A DNA stretch of 64,000 nucleotides from Polytrichum commune (taxonomy: Eukaryota > Streptophyta > Polytrichopsida > Polytrichales > Polytrichaceae), in NCBI GenBank assembly GCA_950295325.1, contig OX485804.1:19904001-19968000 (forward strand), in the 5' to 3' direction. The position numbers and the translations under genes were made by a program. Below the pieces are notes generated by a model. The model saw only the letters and a list, made by a program, of their open reading frames with translations, was not told where the DNA came from and searched no databases. Shown here in pieces: positions 47,641-60,045 of this stretch; position 1 is the stretch's first letter, and every line of letters starts with the position of its first letter.

Positions 47641-48600
47641 TCTCCTTCACTAAGATTTGGTAGTGCAATTTGTGGGATGCAACCGACGCTATGGCGAATG
47701 TGTTGAAGGTCTCCTTCAAGGATCTAAACATCGCTCCTACATACGAGAAGGCACTCCATATATTTGTCAATCACATGTTGGCAGAGATGGCAACACCAAT
47801 GTCACCATGCACGGGGAGGTCACTTCATTGTCAAGTTGACACCACGTATGAACAAAGTTTGCTAACCCTATATTACATGGCATAGATAATTTAAAATTTT
47901 TGATACTTTTTCTACATATACATAACCATTGACAATATCTTTTGTATCTATTTTGGAAATTTTTAGTCATCATTTTTTGTAGTAAATTTTTTAGTTCAAT
48001 TTTGAGTCGTTCTAGTTAGAAACGGCATGTTTTATAAAAACTCATCAAATTTAGTTTTCATTTTCTACTATGTAATAGGGATCGTGTATATCTACTCATA
48101 AATTTTTTTTGATAAAAGTTTGACCCATTTTGGTGATGTTTTATGTAAGAAGTAGGATTTTTTACATGTAAAGTGTTCGCACGTGGTTGTTCAACTTTAC
48201 AATGGAGTGACCTCCCCGTGTCACCATGGGAGGCACTGCAACGTTCTCGTGCTTACCGCGCAATGTTTGTGTGCAAGCTGCCCCCTACGCCTTTGTGAGC
48301 CACAACACCCGGTGTTCGTTGGGCGATTGTGCAAAGTTCAACACATTAGCAATGGCGCATCTTGGTGTTGCAAACACCTCTCCTCCGATAGGGAGCACTT
48401 TAGACAAGCACCTAGTGGATTTGTTCAATGCCTATTTGAAGGTCTTGGCAAGGTCTTTGATGTTGGAGCGTGATATCCTTGAGCGCCTCCAATGTGGTTG
48501 CATGTCATCGCTGAAAGTTCGTGAGCTCGTTCACCTTCGTCATTTATTTGAGGCTCGTTGGTGTGAGGAAGCTATGGTCCGAATGGACAACGGCCAATGA
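47641..48600 (+). pseudogene. older ORF split by a hAT-type MITE
   Basis: Upstream of the MITE the frame from 47,670 reads protein-like (ANVLKVSFKDLNIAPTYEKA), and downstream the frame ending at 48,600 does too (VDLFNAYLKVLARSLMLERD, HLRHLFEARWCEEAMVR). Removing the MITE and one target copy makes the sequence continuous, with the upstream frame running on for about 20 codons to a stop; a further frameshift is needed to enter the downstream frame. The family is not recognised. It may belong to the same class of decayed repeat ORFs as the preceding region. Confidence 0.45.
47810..48220. mobile_element. hAT-type MITE with 8-bp target duplication
   Basis: The ends are inverted repeats CACGGGGAGGTCACTTCATTG and CACGGGGAGGTCACTCCATTG, followed by further matching blocks (AAGTTGA, CCACGT, GAAC). 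TCACCATG is repeated exactly at 47,802-47,809 and 48,221-48,228. An 8-bp duplication and CA-G-rich tips are typical of hAT elements. Length is 411 bp; no coding capacity. Confidence 0.85.
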
Positions 48601-49511
48601 GCACCTTGCCAATGTCTAAATTACCCTTTATCTACGTTTGTGGAGTGAGTTTCTTCTAAACTATCCTTTGTCTTCCTTAGTTTGGGGTGGATTGTTGTTG
48701 TGCATGGCTATTGTGGTTCTCTGGATTGTAAGCCCTCATGTTGTTGTTTGTGCCTAGGTTGACAACTACAAGGAAGTTCAACTAAGTACCCGCCCTTTCA
48801 TCTTAGTTGTTGTCTTCATTTCTTCATCTCTGACGTATGGAATAGTCTACTTTAATGTATTCTTTGTTTTTTGTGCTCCATTGTTTCCCATATTTTTTGA
48901 GGCCCATGTGGTTGCATTACTGGTCAAGTTGTTGGAATATTTCATTGCTTGTAAGTGTGGAGAGACTTCAAACTATGTTTTTTTAAAACACAATATCTTT
49001 TGCTATGAGTACAATGCACAAACTGGCTATTTTTCTTGTCATCTCCTTTACTTTCAATGTCTTGTGTTTAATTCTTCATGCGTAATTCTTCTTCTATGAT
49101 TGCTATTGGTTTCATAGTGTGTTGTGTGTCAAAGCCTAGAAACTTTGTCGTGTTAGATTCTTTTGTGGTAGCCTATAGAATAGACCATAAACTACGACCA
49201 AAATTCTAATGCTTTGCAATTAAGATAGGGTGTCAAATACGCACATGGTCCAAAAATTATAAGTACCGGAAGGGTATGAAAAATGCGTCTTACACCATGT
49301 TCTTTATAACTAAACTCCCTCCCAAAATACAAAAATAAAGTAAACATACCCCCTTGTAATATACCTGAGTCAAGCATGTGGTTCACAAAGTATACACTAA
49401 TTGCCCCCCCCCCCCCCCGAGTGCGCGACTTTCAACATAACATAGCACTACAAATTGTTTATGGCACATGAGGGAAGAAATGATAGAGGGTTCAAGTATC
49501 ATATACAAGTG
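48601..49511. other. gene-free DNA with a poly(C) run
   Basis: No conserved coding segment was seen. A run of about 16 C lies at 49,404-49,419. The open frame 48,881-49,099 (+) is Leu/Phe/Cys-rich and has no motif. Confidence 0.35.
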
Positions 49512-49513
49512 TA

Positions 49514-49688
49514 CCTCTCATTCATCCAACATAAATGCCCTTGAATATTATGCATGGCAAAGTTTGTTTTTTTGAGTTGATATGACACCAAGATTAGTTT
49601 TACAGAACTTAAAATATTCTACTCAAATCATTTTTTTTATTAAATTGACAACCTAAGGGGGGTCAAATTTTATGTTGGATGAATGAGA
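49514..49688. mobile_element. Stowaway-like MITE with TA target duplication
   Basis: The left end CTCTCATTCATCCAACATAAA and the right end, reversed, are identical over about 20 bp, enclosing a 175-bp element flanked by TA (49,512-49,513 and 49,689-49,690). The CTCTC tip and TA duplication match the Stowaway class, which is mobilised by Tc1/mariner transposases. It directly abuts the Tc1/mariner element that follows, sharing the same TA. Confidence 0.7.
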
Positions 49689-49690
49689 GT

Positions 49691-50873
49691 AATGATGACT
49701 TGCAAAAGTAATGCAACACCCTTTACAAACAAAAAAAATACTTATTTTCATGGAAACGGGAAAAATTTACATCACGCAGTGCCAACATAGTTTGAATAAG
49801 TTATGTAGCTAGCATTTTGTCAATTTCCATGGTGATTGGACTCACAAGCCAACATTAAATGGGTAATAATGTGAATTTGGGGTGTTGCATAACTTTTGGC
49901 ACTTTGGACATTATTATGTTCCGGGAACATGAACCCCATTGAATGGCATTGAAAACATTGCAAAACATACGGAAAAATGCAGTTTATTTGATGTTCATTT
50001 TGTATCAAGCTACCTAAATAGTACGTATCCTCCTCTTGCCTTCAACAATGCTTGCATTCTATTGGGTATTGATTTAATTAACCAACCTCCATACAAACTT
50101 CCATGTTGTTCTAATCCTCTTGTAGTTTCTTTCAAAGTTCATCCTTGCTAGTGGGAGGTCTTCACAAAGTTGGAGACACCGGTACATTTCATTCCAAAGG
50201 TGTTTAATAGGATTCATGTTGGCGGATTGTGAATTTTTTGGCAATACTGTGATTGTGTGATTGTGTGATTGTTGAACCATTTGGTTGTTGACATGTCGGT
50301 ATGTTATGGGTCGTTATCATGTTGGAACACCCATTGAACTCCCTCCCCCGCCCTGAACTTCATGATTAACACCCTTAGGTTGTCTTGTCGGATGTCATGA
50401 CAATGCTCATTGTTCATTGTTCTTTCAATTGTGGTCAGCTCCACAACGCCCTCCCAAATCATTCAACCCCAAACCATGATGTTCCTTTCTCCGTGCTTCT
50501 CAGTCTTACTAACCACACAACTGCTTAGGGGTTCCCGAGGCCTCTTCCAACACCACTCTTGACAATCAAACCCCACAATGTTCAATTTACTTTCACTTGA
50601 GAATACAACATTTCTCCTTTACTCCTCCATCCAATGCTTATGCTCTTTTGCCCATTCAAGCCTTAATTATATGTGACAATTTGAAAGGAGAGGCTTCTTC
50701 TTTTAAACTACATGCTATGGTTTCTTGACGCTTTAGTGCTTTTCATACTGTCTTAGGGAAAGTTGTGATACTTGAATTATGTTGTCACGATATGATGTAA
50801 GGGTTTCTTGTCTCCGAGAAAATGTCAATTTTGGAAGTTTGTAAAGGGTGTTGCATTACTTTCGGAGTCACCG
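49691..50873 (-). mobile_element. decayed Tc1/mariner transposon with transposase
   Basis: The terminal inverted repeats carry AAAGTAATGCAACACCCTTT at left (from about 49,704) and the same block reversed at right (ending about 50,865), with TGACT just outside each and TA at both ends. On the minus strand the interior encodes a Tc1-like transposase in broken frames: VVFSSESKLN and KHGERNIMVWG, then FQHDNDP.HT and LPKNSQSANMNPIKHLWNEM, then SIPNRMQALLKARGGY near the C-terminus. The second catalytic Asp (DNDP) remains, while the first (normally FSDES) is Ser; a stop follows DNDP and a frameshift precedes the C-terminal block. The copy cannot encode an active enzyme. The target Asn-Pro-Ile-x-x-Leu-Trp motif fixes the family. 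Confidence 0.85.
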
Positions 50874-52503
50874 TATGCTCGTATACAATAATTTTCTCTC
50901 TCCGGGAAGCGAGCCTTGTGATTTGTTGGTGGGCCCTCTACTCGACCCTTGTTCATTGAAGCCCTTTGCCCTTGTGCATAAGTTCGACATGATTCACGAT
51001 TCACCTTTCCGGTGAAGGAAGTGTTGGGGCCTCTACCTCCTCCAGATCAGCCAGGCAACCAATTCGCTTTTGATTGACATATTCTGACATGGAATCCACA
51101 AGAGAGCTATTTATAAGGTTATGTCTATAGCAATATGGAAGGGCCAGTAGGGAATTTATATTATACATTTATCTTATTGAACATGTGCTCTGTTTAGATA
51201 ATATTCTGATTCACGAACGGTATTACCATTATTATATGCTATAGCCAAGCTCTTAGCTTCAGTAATAGGGGACTTTGCAAAGACTCCAGTCTATTTGTTA
51301 CTGCCATTTCTGGGGTTCTTGATCAAGTGGGAAGGCTTTTTAGTAGATCTATAATTTGCATGGTAGGGCTGTAGTACAGTGTGTAGTATAATTGGGCTAA
51401 CTGATGACTACATTATGCTCTTTTGATTCTAAAAAATCTCAGACCACTCTCTTTGTATATATATACAATCATCAAATAATAGTACTTTTGGATCTCCCTC
51501 ATAGTCTTACAAGTGGCACTGATATCATTTGGTTGTTGTTTCTATCCGATTCGAGTAGGCAGACCCATTTCTGATAGCCCCCCCAATCTTAGTATATAGA
51601 GTAGAGGCGTCCATAACCGATTGCTTAAGACGTTTTGCACCAGATCTGGAGAAGTATAAGGCCGTGCAAATTTTTTCCATGTAGGAAGATAGAAATCAGG
51701 AGGACTATAATTATATTGGTAATTTGATTCCTTAAATTAAAAACACTGGTAATTTTGTAAGCAAAAAGTTGACCTGAACATATTACCAATGTCTAGAGTC
51801 TAATATAACTGCTCATTCTTCCTTAATTTAGCATTCAAAACTAGAACATGTGTCATGGCACTATTGGTTCTGGCCGGATCACAATTCAGCCTTAGCATGA
51901 CCGAGATTCAAATATCAACCTGATCAAAATTTTGGTACCCTATAGATTGCCGTTGGGGTCCTAATAGGGAATAGGTGCCTCTACTATAGAGTCCCCTATA
52001 GTTGCAAAGTTCCACACATGTAGCCATCATTTTCTAAGGTGATGGAACAAGTCATGAAGAATCATACATGTAGCCTTCACATTCATTGTGATGAAAAAAA
52101 GTAAGTTAAAAGGGCACGGATTTGGGTTCCTTGAAAAGGGCACTAATTGCAATGAAGTTTTTGCTTCCTAGAAATAGGTCGACCTATGCTATGAATATGA
52201 TTTGAGAGAGAATCTTGCTTTTGAAAATTTACAGTAGTTTCCAAACTTGGAGAGACTTTGTGATGTGTTTTAAAACGTTGTGATATCAATTTCTAGACCT
52301 GTGAAAAATCACCCCAACATCACACTTGCACTACACTTATGTGAAGTTGCTTGAGTTATTGGAAATAGGTCTGTCTGCTCTATACATTCTCTTGTTCAAT
52401 ATATCAGCTGTTGTGAACCTCGAGAGCACTGAAGTCTCGTTGTGGATATTAATTTAAGATCCAAATTTCCCATCGGCTGGATCTTAGGCATAGATACTTC
52501 AAA
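50874..52503. other. gene-free DNA
   Basis: No coding motif or transposon boundary was recognised. A run of short matched words around 51,580-52,020 (TAGTATA, CTCTACTATAGAG) does not define an element. Confidence 0.35.
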
Positions 52504-53090
52504 TGACTCAATTACTGTGTGCATACCTATGCTCATGCTATGAAAGGTGATGTTTTCCAGTAATTAGCCAACATCAAATGTGGTGAATGGATTGCAATGG
52601 CAGTGTGTGTGTTTGTGTGTCTGTATCCACATCGTGTGAAGATTGAAGCCTGGGCCTGAGGCAGATCTTTTCAGAATTGAATGTTAGAGCCATTTGTAGA
52701 TATTCCTTAACATGGTAGCATCAAAGCCTACCTTATAACCCAGCTAGGAAGTGGAATTTAGGAAACTCTCTCAATTCTAATCCTCATCTACATCACTATG
52801 TGACTCAATTACTGTGTGCATGCATATGAATTATGCTACAGAAGGTGATGATTTTCAGTATTACTTAACCAACATCAAGTCCGGCAACTGGTTTGCAATG
52901 AAATAGTGTTGTATCTGTTTGTAAGTATCCACATCATGTGAAGAGGCCTGGGCTTGTGTCAAATCTTTTCAGAAACGGTCACTAAAGCCATATGTAGATA
53001 TTCTTTAACAGGGGTAGCATCAAAGCCTACCTTGTTATGGCATAGCTAGGAAATGGGGTACAGGAAACTTCATCAAGTCTAACTTAGCCT
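52504..53090. repeat. two-copy tandem repeat, period about 297 bp
   Basis: Copies begin at 52,504 and 52,801 with TGACTCAATTACTGTGTGCAT and continue with matching blocks (AAGGTGATG, CCAACATCAA, GTATCCACATC.TGTGAAGA, GCCTGGGC, ATCTTTTCAGAA, TAGCATCAAAGCCTACCTT, AGCTAGGAA.TGG). They differ by substitutions and small indels, so the duplication is not recent. A (TG) run is present in copy 1 only. Confidence 0.75.
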
Positions 53091-56000
53091 CACCAAGGAC
53101 CTCACCTAGAACGCTATATGCGTCCATCCTCTATCCACATTCCCTATAGTCCGCTTTGCTATAGAAATCTGCATGGCACTCTTTTTGTTTGAATCTATAA
53201 AATTTAACGATCCATGCCATGTGTTGAATAAGGATTGAAGAGATCGAAGATCCAGAAGTTATCCTCTTTTCCTGAAGACTGACTATTAGTCCTTTGCATT
53301 GTGAAAGCGCAATCAAACCCACACTCAACCTATTAAGCTAATAAGGTGTGTGGGACGCCTTGGGCCGTTGCATGGGATCGCAAATTGTCTCATATGTAGG
53401 CAATTATGAATCATGTAGATTGTCATTTCAAGTGTCAAAACTAGGGTTGAGATACAAAAGTTACAAAAGGCCAGGATGAAGATTACTTTATCTTGAAGCA
53501 ATGATCCCATAGACCCTATCAATTATGCTCAGTATCGAACCTAGAATGATGTTCTTATTTGAACACATAATCCATTCTCATTGCAACTCATGTCTTTTTG
53601 GTGTCCATTCTTAGCTATAAGTCTTTTTATGTGTCACTCAAATGTAGAAGTCTACATGCAACTTGTGTTTGATCAAGGCTTGAAAACCTTACTTTTAGAG
53701 GCATTGTGGGTGACAATACTTTCCTTGTGTTGTAACCAATAAATCAGGTTCCCACACGTTATGCATAAGATGCATGCATTAGGAAAATAGGCTTGTTATA
53801 CACCTTGATTCATCTTAATTCGCCATGACCGAGCATGCCATGTTTTCAAAGACTATGCTTTAGGGGTGCATTATGTGGTTGTTCCCCATGATACATGAGC
53901 CAAGGAGTTGTGGCAGCCATGTAAATTAGAAGCAAATTGATAGTGATAATGTTAAAAAATGATACCAACTCTTTTTTTTGACAAAAATAAGCATAATCAC
54001 ATGGTTAGTAGGTAAACAAAGTAAGTTAGGATGAATAAACAAAAACCTACATAGGGGGTAGAGTTTTTACTAGACCCCTACCATGCATAGACCCCTACCA
54101 TGCATTGGCTATAATGAATCCTAACCCGGATGCATGCTGATGATAGGGAAACAACACAACTCTATTTCATGTGTGGTCTTAGTTCCAAATTTTCCCACGT
54201 GCAAGTATCACATTGACGTCACAAGATGGGTAGAGTGCTACACATGAGATCATATCTTGCTTTGGCTTTAGTTTCTTGGGGTAGGTTGTGACTACATAGC
54301 GGAGCAAGTAGGGTTTGCAAAAGCTAACCAATTGGTGACCACCAAGCCATGCCGGCCGTCTTTTTGTCATATTCATGTAAGGAATATCAAGGGTTGGCTT
54401 CATTTTTTTTTTTTTTAGTTTTGTAAAAAGAAGGAAAGTAGAAAGTAAGCGATAGGGAGGTACACCAAATAGTTCTATTACTGTGGGCCACAATAATTCT
54501 TTACAGCCCATTCTAATTTTCATAATGAGAATTAGTAAGGTGTGCCACTAAGGACTAAATAGAAAGGAGTGAGGTTACATTTCATAAGGACTCATACATG
54601 AGACAATATTACTGATTAAAATTACAAACCGTTAAACAAATGTGATGACAATATCTATACTTGTGCTAAGTCTTGCCTATGAACCTAAGTATTTAAGTTC
54701 ATAATAAAAGCATGATGATTATTCAAATATCAAGTGTCAAGGACTAGATCTTTAACAATTCCCCATCTTTAACAATTCCCATCTTTCAAAACTACTTTTG
54801 GTGTCAAATCAACTAAAATAAGTAACCTTTGTGCTTCATATTATTTCAGGACTTTCATGTGAGATGAATGAGAGGTATGTTCGTGCACGATTAAAAAAAG
54901 TGGTAGCCAAGCAACATGTTCCAAACAACAAGCTTGTAAAATCAAATCAGCATGCCAAATCTAGACCCGTCATAGATTCGCTGCCAACATGTCGTTTGGC
55001 TACCACTCTTGTACAAGTGATGGGTCCCATTGCAGCACTTGTACCAAATAAAAAGACAACCTATTCGAATGGGAACTGTAGACATACCGGCTACTAGGTA
55101 TATATAGTTATATGAAAGTAGAGATTCATTTGACACATTGGCACTGGTCAATGGAAGTCCTAGGACTCATATAGACAGTGCGTTGAGGGGAATCAAAAGG
55201 TAAGGAACCCTAAACCCCTGGCTTTTGAATATTTTCGTCCATGCAGAGGAGGGGATTTTCTGTCGAGGACTCTTTGATTGTGATAAGATAGTGTGAGAGA
55301 AACAAAAGGATAATGTTTGGAGCGGCTTGTGGTGAAATGTGTTTCCATATGATGAGTGATGTGCACAGATGCTTGTGAGCGCCTACATGAGTTTGTGAGA
55401 GGGTGTGTAGAACCCTTTGACAAGCACGTGTTTGCATAGAAAGATGGGAATTGTTAAATCAATCCACGTACTCTGTTAAAACGATCACGCAAACGTGCCA
55501 CGCATCATATGGCCTGTCAGAATTTGATTTTTGCATCGTACGCATGAAAAGGAGTAAGGTATCAATTACACTTTCTCTTTTTGCACATTTCAACTTACAA
55601 TTAGAATTGTTCAAATTTTGACAAATCGTGTAACCGCACGATGCATCTCTGTGGTCGTTTTAACTAGTGTGGTCGATTTAATTTTTTTTTAATCATGATA
55701 CAAACACCGTAGAACATGCATTAGTTTTCTTGCAATGTATGATAAATAAACCTGTTTTCATGAATTAGGTAAATTTCAACCCTCATTAATTTTGGGATTT
55801 GGCAAAATAGTGAGTGTTTTGAAAATTGATACCACACACACCAAATGGGATAATCAATGTAATGATGTGTGACTATCACCTCGGATGCATATATATGCTT
55901 GTACTATGTGTTTTAGTTATAACAGATTCCACACCCATGCATACACCACTCTGCATGACCACTACCCAGTCACTAAGCTGTGAATACTTGTTAAAATACT

Positions 56001-56470
56001 AATTAGGAACATGTGAAAGAGCAAAATTAACATGTGCAAGTTCAATGGGCCAGGAGTCAATTGACCCATCCTTGCATCATTGACAGGGTACTTTCTGCCA
56101 GACTCCAAAGAATTGTTCCTTAACTCTGCATACATAGCACTAAACAAAAGATCTCCAGGTGTAATCATGTACAGCTTTTCATCGCAAGCCTAAGAAATCC
56201 AATAGCCACCACTACAAACACAGTGGGCAATGATTTCATGATGCGAAGCACATGGTGGGAGCGAAGTTGACAATTACTCTCTCTGCAAGTTTGGAATAAA
56301 GAAACAGGTTAACGAAGGAATTAATCTATTGAAGCCAAATGTTGGTTCTTTCAATTGAGGACCATTGCAGAAGACAAAACATTAATGATCATCCTTGCAC
56401 AATTATGAATCTATTGACAGTTGTTGGTATTGAAAAAGTTGACATCCAAAAATGAAGCTCAAACCCGGTC
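53091..56470. other. gene-free DNA with scattered repeats
   Basis: No gene is supported. The segment 53,354-53,475 is a dispersed repeat related to 13,980-14,095. A 23-bp inverted repeat (AGTGGTAGCCAA...ACATGTT) brackets 54,898-55,022. A small direct duplication (ACCCCTACCATGCAT) lies near 54,074-54,104. Frames at 54,179-54,523 (-) and 55,193-55,437 (-) show no motif. Confidence 0.4.
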
Positions 56471-56471
56471 A

Positions 56472-56660
56472 TTAGTCTGATGTTTCACAGTCAAGTCCGA
56501 AAAAGGATCCAATCTCCTCCTCAACTTCTAATTCCTCAAGGTCCCTATACATCATTCCGAGAATCCTCCCTCTAATGTGTCCTCCTCTTTTGTGTTCCCC
56601 TCGTGTAGCAAAATCACCGTCTGATTGTCGACAATTCCTTGACTTGGCTGCTTTGTAGGT
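56472..56660 (-). CDS. possible terminal exon of an unidentified gene
   Basis: The 3' part of a minus-strand frame reads protein-like (GRILGMMYRDLEELEVEEEI, then GSFFGLDCETSD and stop) and is preceded by plausible acceptors (ATGTGTAG and AAATCAG) near 56,665-56,695. The acidic, regular sequence differs from surrounding chance frames. Upstream exons could not be joined convincingly, so the family, extent and reality of the gene remain open. Confidence 0.3.
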   Translation of the reverse strand, partial: TYKAAKSRNCRQSDGDFATRGEHKRGGHIRGRILGMMYRDLEELEVEEEIGSFFGLDCETSD

Positions 56661-58933
56661 AGCTACACATACACCCCACAAATGCTGATTTAAAAAAATC
56701 GGACATGACATAAGTATATCCATGAGCATGAAAAATTGATGATTGCACCCACCATATCTGCAACACTTCATGTAATTAGCCCCACTCTATTAATAGTTCT
56801 TTCAGAACTATAGTGAATGGAGGGTTGACCAGTCATGTGAAGCTTTAATTATCATTACAGAGTCCTATGTGCAAGAACGACAGCAAGACTCGTAACTTGT
56901 GAGTTAATATTCATGGATTCTCTTGATCTGCCTGGAAGTACAGAAATATCAATCTTTCTTCCTCCCAAAACTTCAAATTAAACCTGGCACCCCTGATTGA
57001 AGTACACTAGATGAGAAATCCTGATCTTGAGTACATTGGCTCTTTGTTGTGGACTCTGCAGCAAGATTACTGTCACACTTCTTGGAACAAATAGTATTTC
57101 TATCATGAATCCTTATCTAGTCATTATGAACTTCTCTGATCATCATGACAGAATGTCTTTGAAGTCAAGGAGGGTGATAATAAGCTGATGTGTAAAATTA
57201 ATGAAGTCTATAGTCTGCCAGCATCTCATTGCTTAGTATCCACCTGTGGCACCAACCAATCATCATATGCAGAAAAACTATTTACAGATTCTGCCATCCT
57301 CTTGGCTGCAATAGGCTAGCTGAGTCCACTGATCGTGTATCACTACAACTTATAACTCTTGAGAAACTCTCTACATGATAGTTGAACCTCAAGTCAAAAA
57401 AATTGTACACAAGACTTCATTCAGTGGGATCTTGTTGGTGAATCAAAATGTCAAGTTCAGAAAAAAAAAAAAAATCAGCATATATGTCATGTATCTAAGG
57501 ATAACTTCTCAACAATATTTGTGGTTATTTTCAAGTACACTTGATTTTCAGATGTGCCATCCTGCAAAGCAATACTTAATCATGCTCATCAGTCTACCGC
57601 AGAGAAATGAACATAACAGTCTCATGATTTGTTAAACCAAGAATAGATAAATAGATGGATAGATTGGTAAATAAATAGATATAAATGTTGGACCCTTTGG
57701 GAACAAGCATGAATGAAAACTTCTTTGCATGCAAGCTACTACTCATTGTGAGATGTTTCCCTATATACACATACATAATATACTTCTCCTTATTTTAAAG
57801 AGCTCATCCCTTTCTACAAGGTGATAGTATGAACTATTACATTTAAAAGACTTACTTTCATGCTAATTTGTTGGAAGTGAACTTGGTACAAATATATAAT
57901 GACATCAACATGAACACAGATAATGTGATACATACCTTTTTCACGAACAGTTGTATGATTGCGTTGTTGATCTAGATGGTCTTTACTTGCAATATGCTAC
58001 ATACGCGTTACATGTTGAATGTGTTGGAAACCAAATTGCTGATGAATGATGTTTACTACAGGTTTTGTTACATTGAACATGGCATCTGAAAAGCAACTGC
58101 TCTTTGAAATAAACAAATACCACCTATTCAATGCACAATCTTTGAACCTGACCTTCAAACTCCAAACCCTAGAACAAACCTAAATTTAAACCTAACCCTA
58201 AACCTAAACCTAAAGTCTTTGAATTACATGCTTATGAACACCTTGCATAAGATGTATGTTAATTCTCAAAAGTATGTCTAGACTCTAACCAACTATGTGT
58301 ACTTCATTAGACTTTCAATGTAGTGTAAAACATGAGTAGAAACAAGCACTGACATTTCATACAAACAACAAGAGTTCTAAACTTAGAGTGTTGGAAACAA
58401 AAAAATTCACGTAGTGTGAAACAAATCGAAAAAGGTGGTCACTAAACTACGGACAAGATCTCTCCTAGCGTAACATGTAAGAAGTTAGAGAAGCAATATC
58501 CAAACAACCAGACTCACCAAAGCAACCTAATAATCATGACAACGAATAACTTAAAGAACATTTAGCATGTTAGATATATATACCTTAAAGATACTCTCAA
58601 ATGCGTCTCTCTTGAAGTTGCAGCAAGAATGTATCATAACTAAGCATAATATGAGTTTAAGTCATGTGTGGAAACTAATTAGTAGAATTGATCTTGTGGG
58701 TCTAAAGAAAACTGCTTGTATAGTTGTCGACCAGAGTAAAACAAGTCAGTAACCTGAAGAATTGGCTCATGAGGATATGACTAGATACTGGTGATGAGAA
58801 TCACTTCTTTCATATCTAGACTGCCTGCAACTACAATACAATGATCGTCCAAGGTGTCCAGTTCTCAACTACCAGTTGTTCAGAATCCACAAACAAAGCC
58901 AATGTCAAGATGAAGAGAATCTGTAAACACTGC
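56661..58933. other. gene-free or intronic DNA
   Basis: If the minus-strand segments at 56.5 and 59 kb belong to one gene, this would be an intron or several. I found no conserved exon in it. Degenerate CCTAAA-like words occur at 58,170-58,215 but do not make a telomere array. Open frames at 57,375-57,635 (+) and 58,567-58,752 (+) have no motif. Confidence 0.3.
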
Positions 58934-59119
58934 TCATATCAACGAGCTGCTACTCAAGCTAGGAAGGAAGTTATAACGCTGAGAGCCAGGTAACCCAACT
59001 AAGGGAGCCGGGACACCACCCCCGGATATGTACGCATACTGTACATTTTGAGTGGTGCAGAAAGGAAGGGTGTCCAGGCCTCTTCCTAAGTGTTGATGTC
59101 CGACTGCAACAAGAGCTAT
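58934..59119 (-). CDS. possible terminal exon, 61 residues, unidentified
   Basis: After an acceptor-like CCCATGTAG at 59,121-59,120 a minus-strand frame runs 61 residues to a TGA at 58,934. It reads ALVAVGHQHLGRGLDTLPF, then QYAYISGGGVPAPLVGLPG and a Ser-rich end. Glycine/proline regularity and the low stop-codon chance suggest a real exon. I do not recognise the family. A second protein-like frame lies upstream at about 59,985-59,765 (TVRCFMSSATSGVPTPVAIG), with a similar Gly-Val-Pro pattern; no join between them could be proven. Confidence 0.3.
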   Translation of the reverse strand: MALVAVGHQHLGRGLDTLPFCTTQNVQYAYISGGGVPAPLVGLPGSQRYNFLPSLSSSSLI

Positions 59120-60045
59120 CTACATGGGAGAAACGACATCTACAACTAATCATGCCCTTCTTTATATCCCAAAGTGCAGGTCCTGTGAAGAAATCTTGTG
59201 TTCAGCAGCTTTTTTTTGCAAGCACTGCAGTGTGAGAAGTTTAAACAAACCAGTCTACATAAGATTAATAACCTCAACTTCCAGGAGACCCATTATTTCA
59301 CTTAGTTGATGTCAATCTATTTGGCTAAACATCAGCATGCAAGAAGACATGTCTGTGAAATTAATCAGACTCTAATTTTGCATCTGAAAGACTAGCCAGT
59401 AGCTGCAGAGTTCAAGCCATTATAAGTACATTAATTATAATTAAAGCCCATCAGCACCAGAATTCTACCTTTGAAGAAACACTGTTAGACTATCAGTTCA
59501 CCACTAATTAGCAATCCATATATTACCCATGAACTACATACATAGTTTGCAACAAGTTACTTAAAACATCAACTTCAGATGGCAATCTAATTAGGACGCA
59601 CTGAAACAATATCAAATATCCATGTAACAACAACACACAACGGCAACATATAACTCATGAAAAACTAAAGATTGCAGAACTTGAAGTAGGTGCTCTTTGA
59701 CATATGTCAAAGAGCAGCTACTTCCCAGACTCCTTGTCCAACCCAACAAAATCCATAGTGCAACATCATGATGCAGTCGGAGCACGCGCCATGAGCTTCA
59801 AAATTCTCCCCAAACTCTGATCTTGATAGCCGATTGCAACTGGTGTAGGGACACCCGAGGTGGCGGAGGACATGAAGCAGCGGACAGTGATTTCCTTGGG
59901 GAAATTGAAGGTGTGAGTACATGAAGTGCATGTCCAATGCATGAGGAGCTGTAGGTCTGTTGGGCTTATATATTCTCTGGTTCATTCCAATGGCTGGTCT
60001 AGGGTGACTGGTGATGCAAAAAGGCCGCCCACAATCTTTATCCAC

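Noticed and set aside
58165-58215. CCTAAA-like words resembling plant telomere repeats
   Set aside because: Only a handful of irregular copies are present, too few and too degenerate for an interstitial telomere array.
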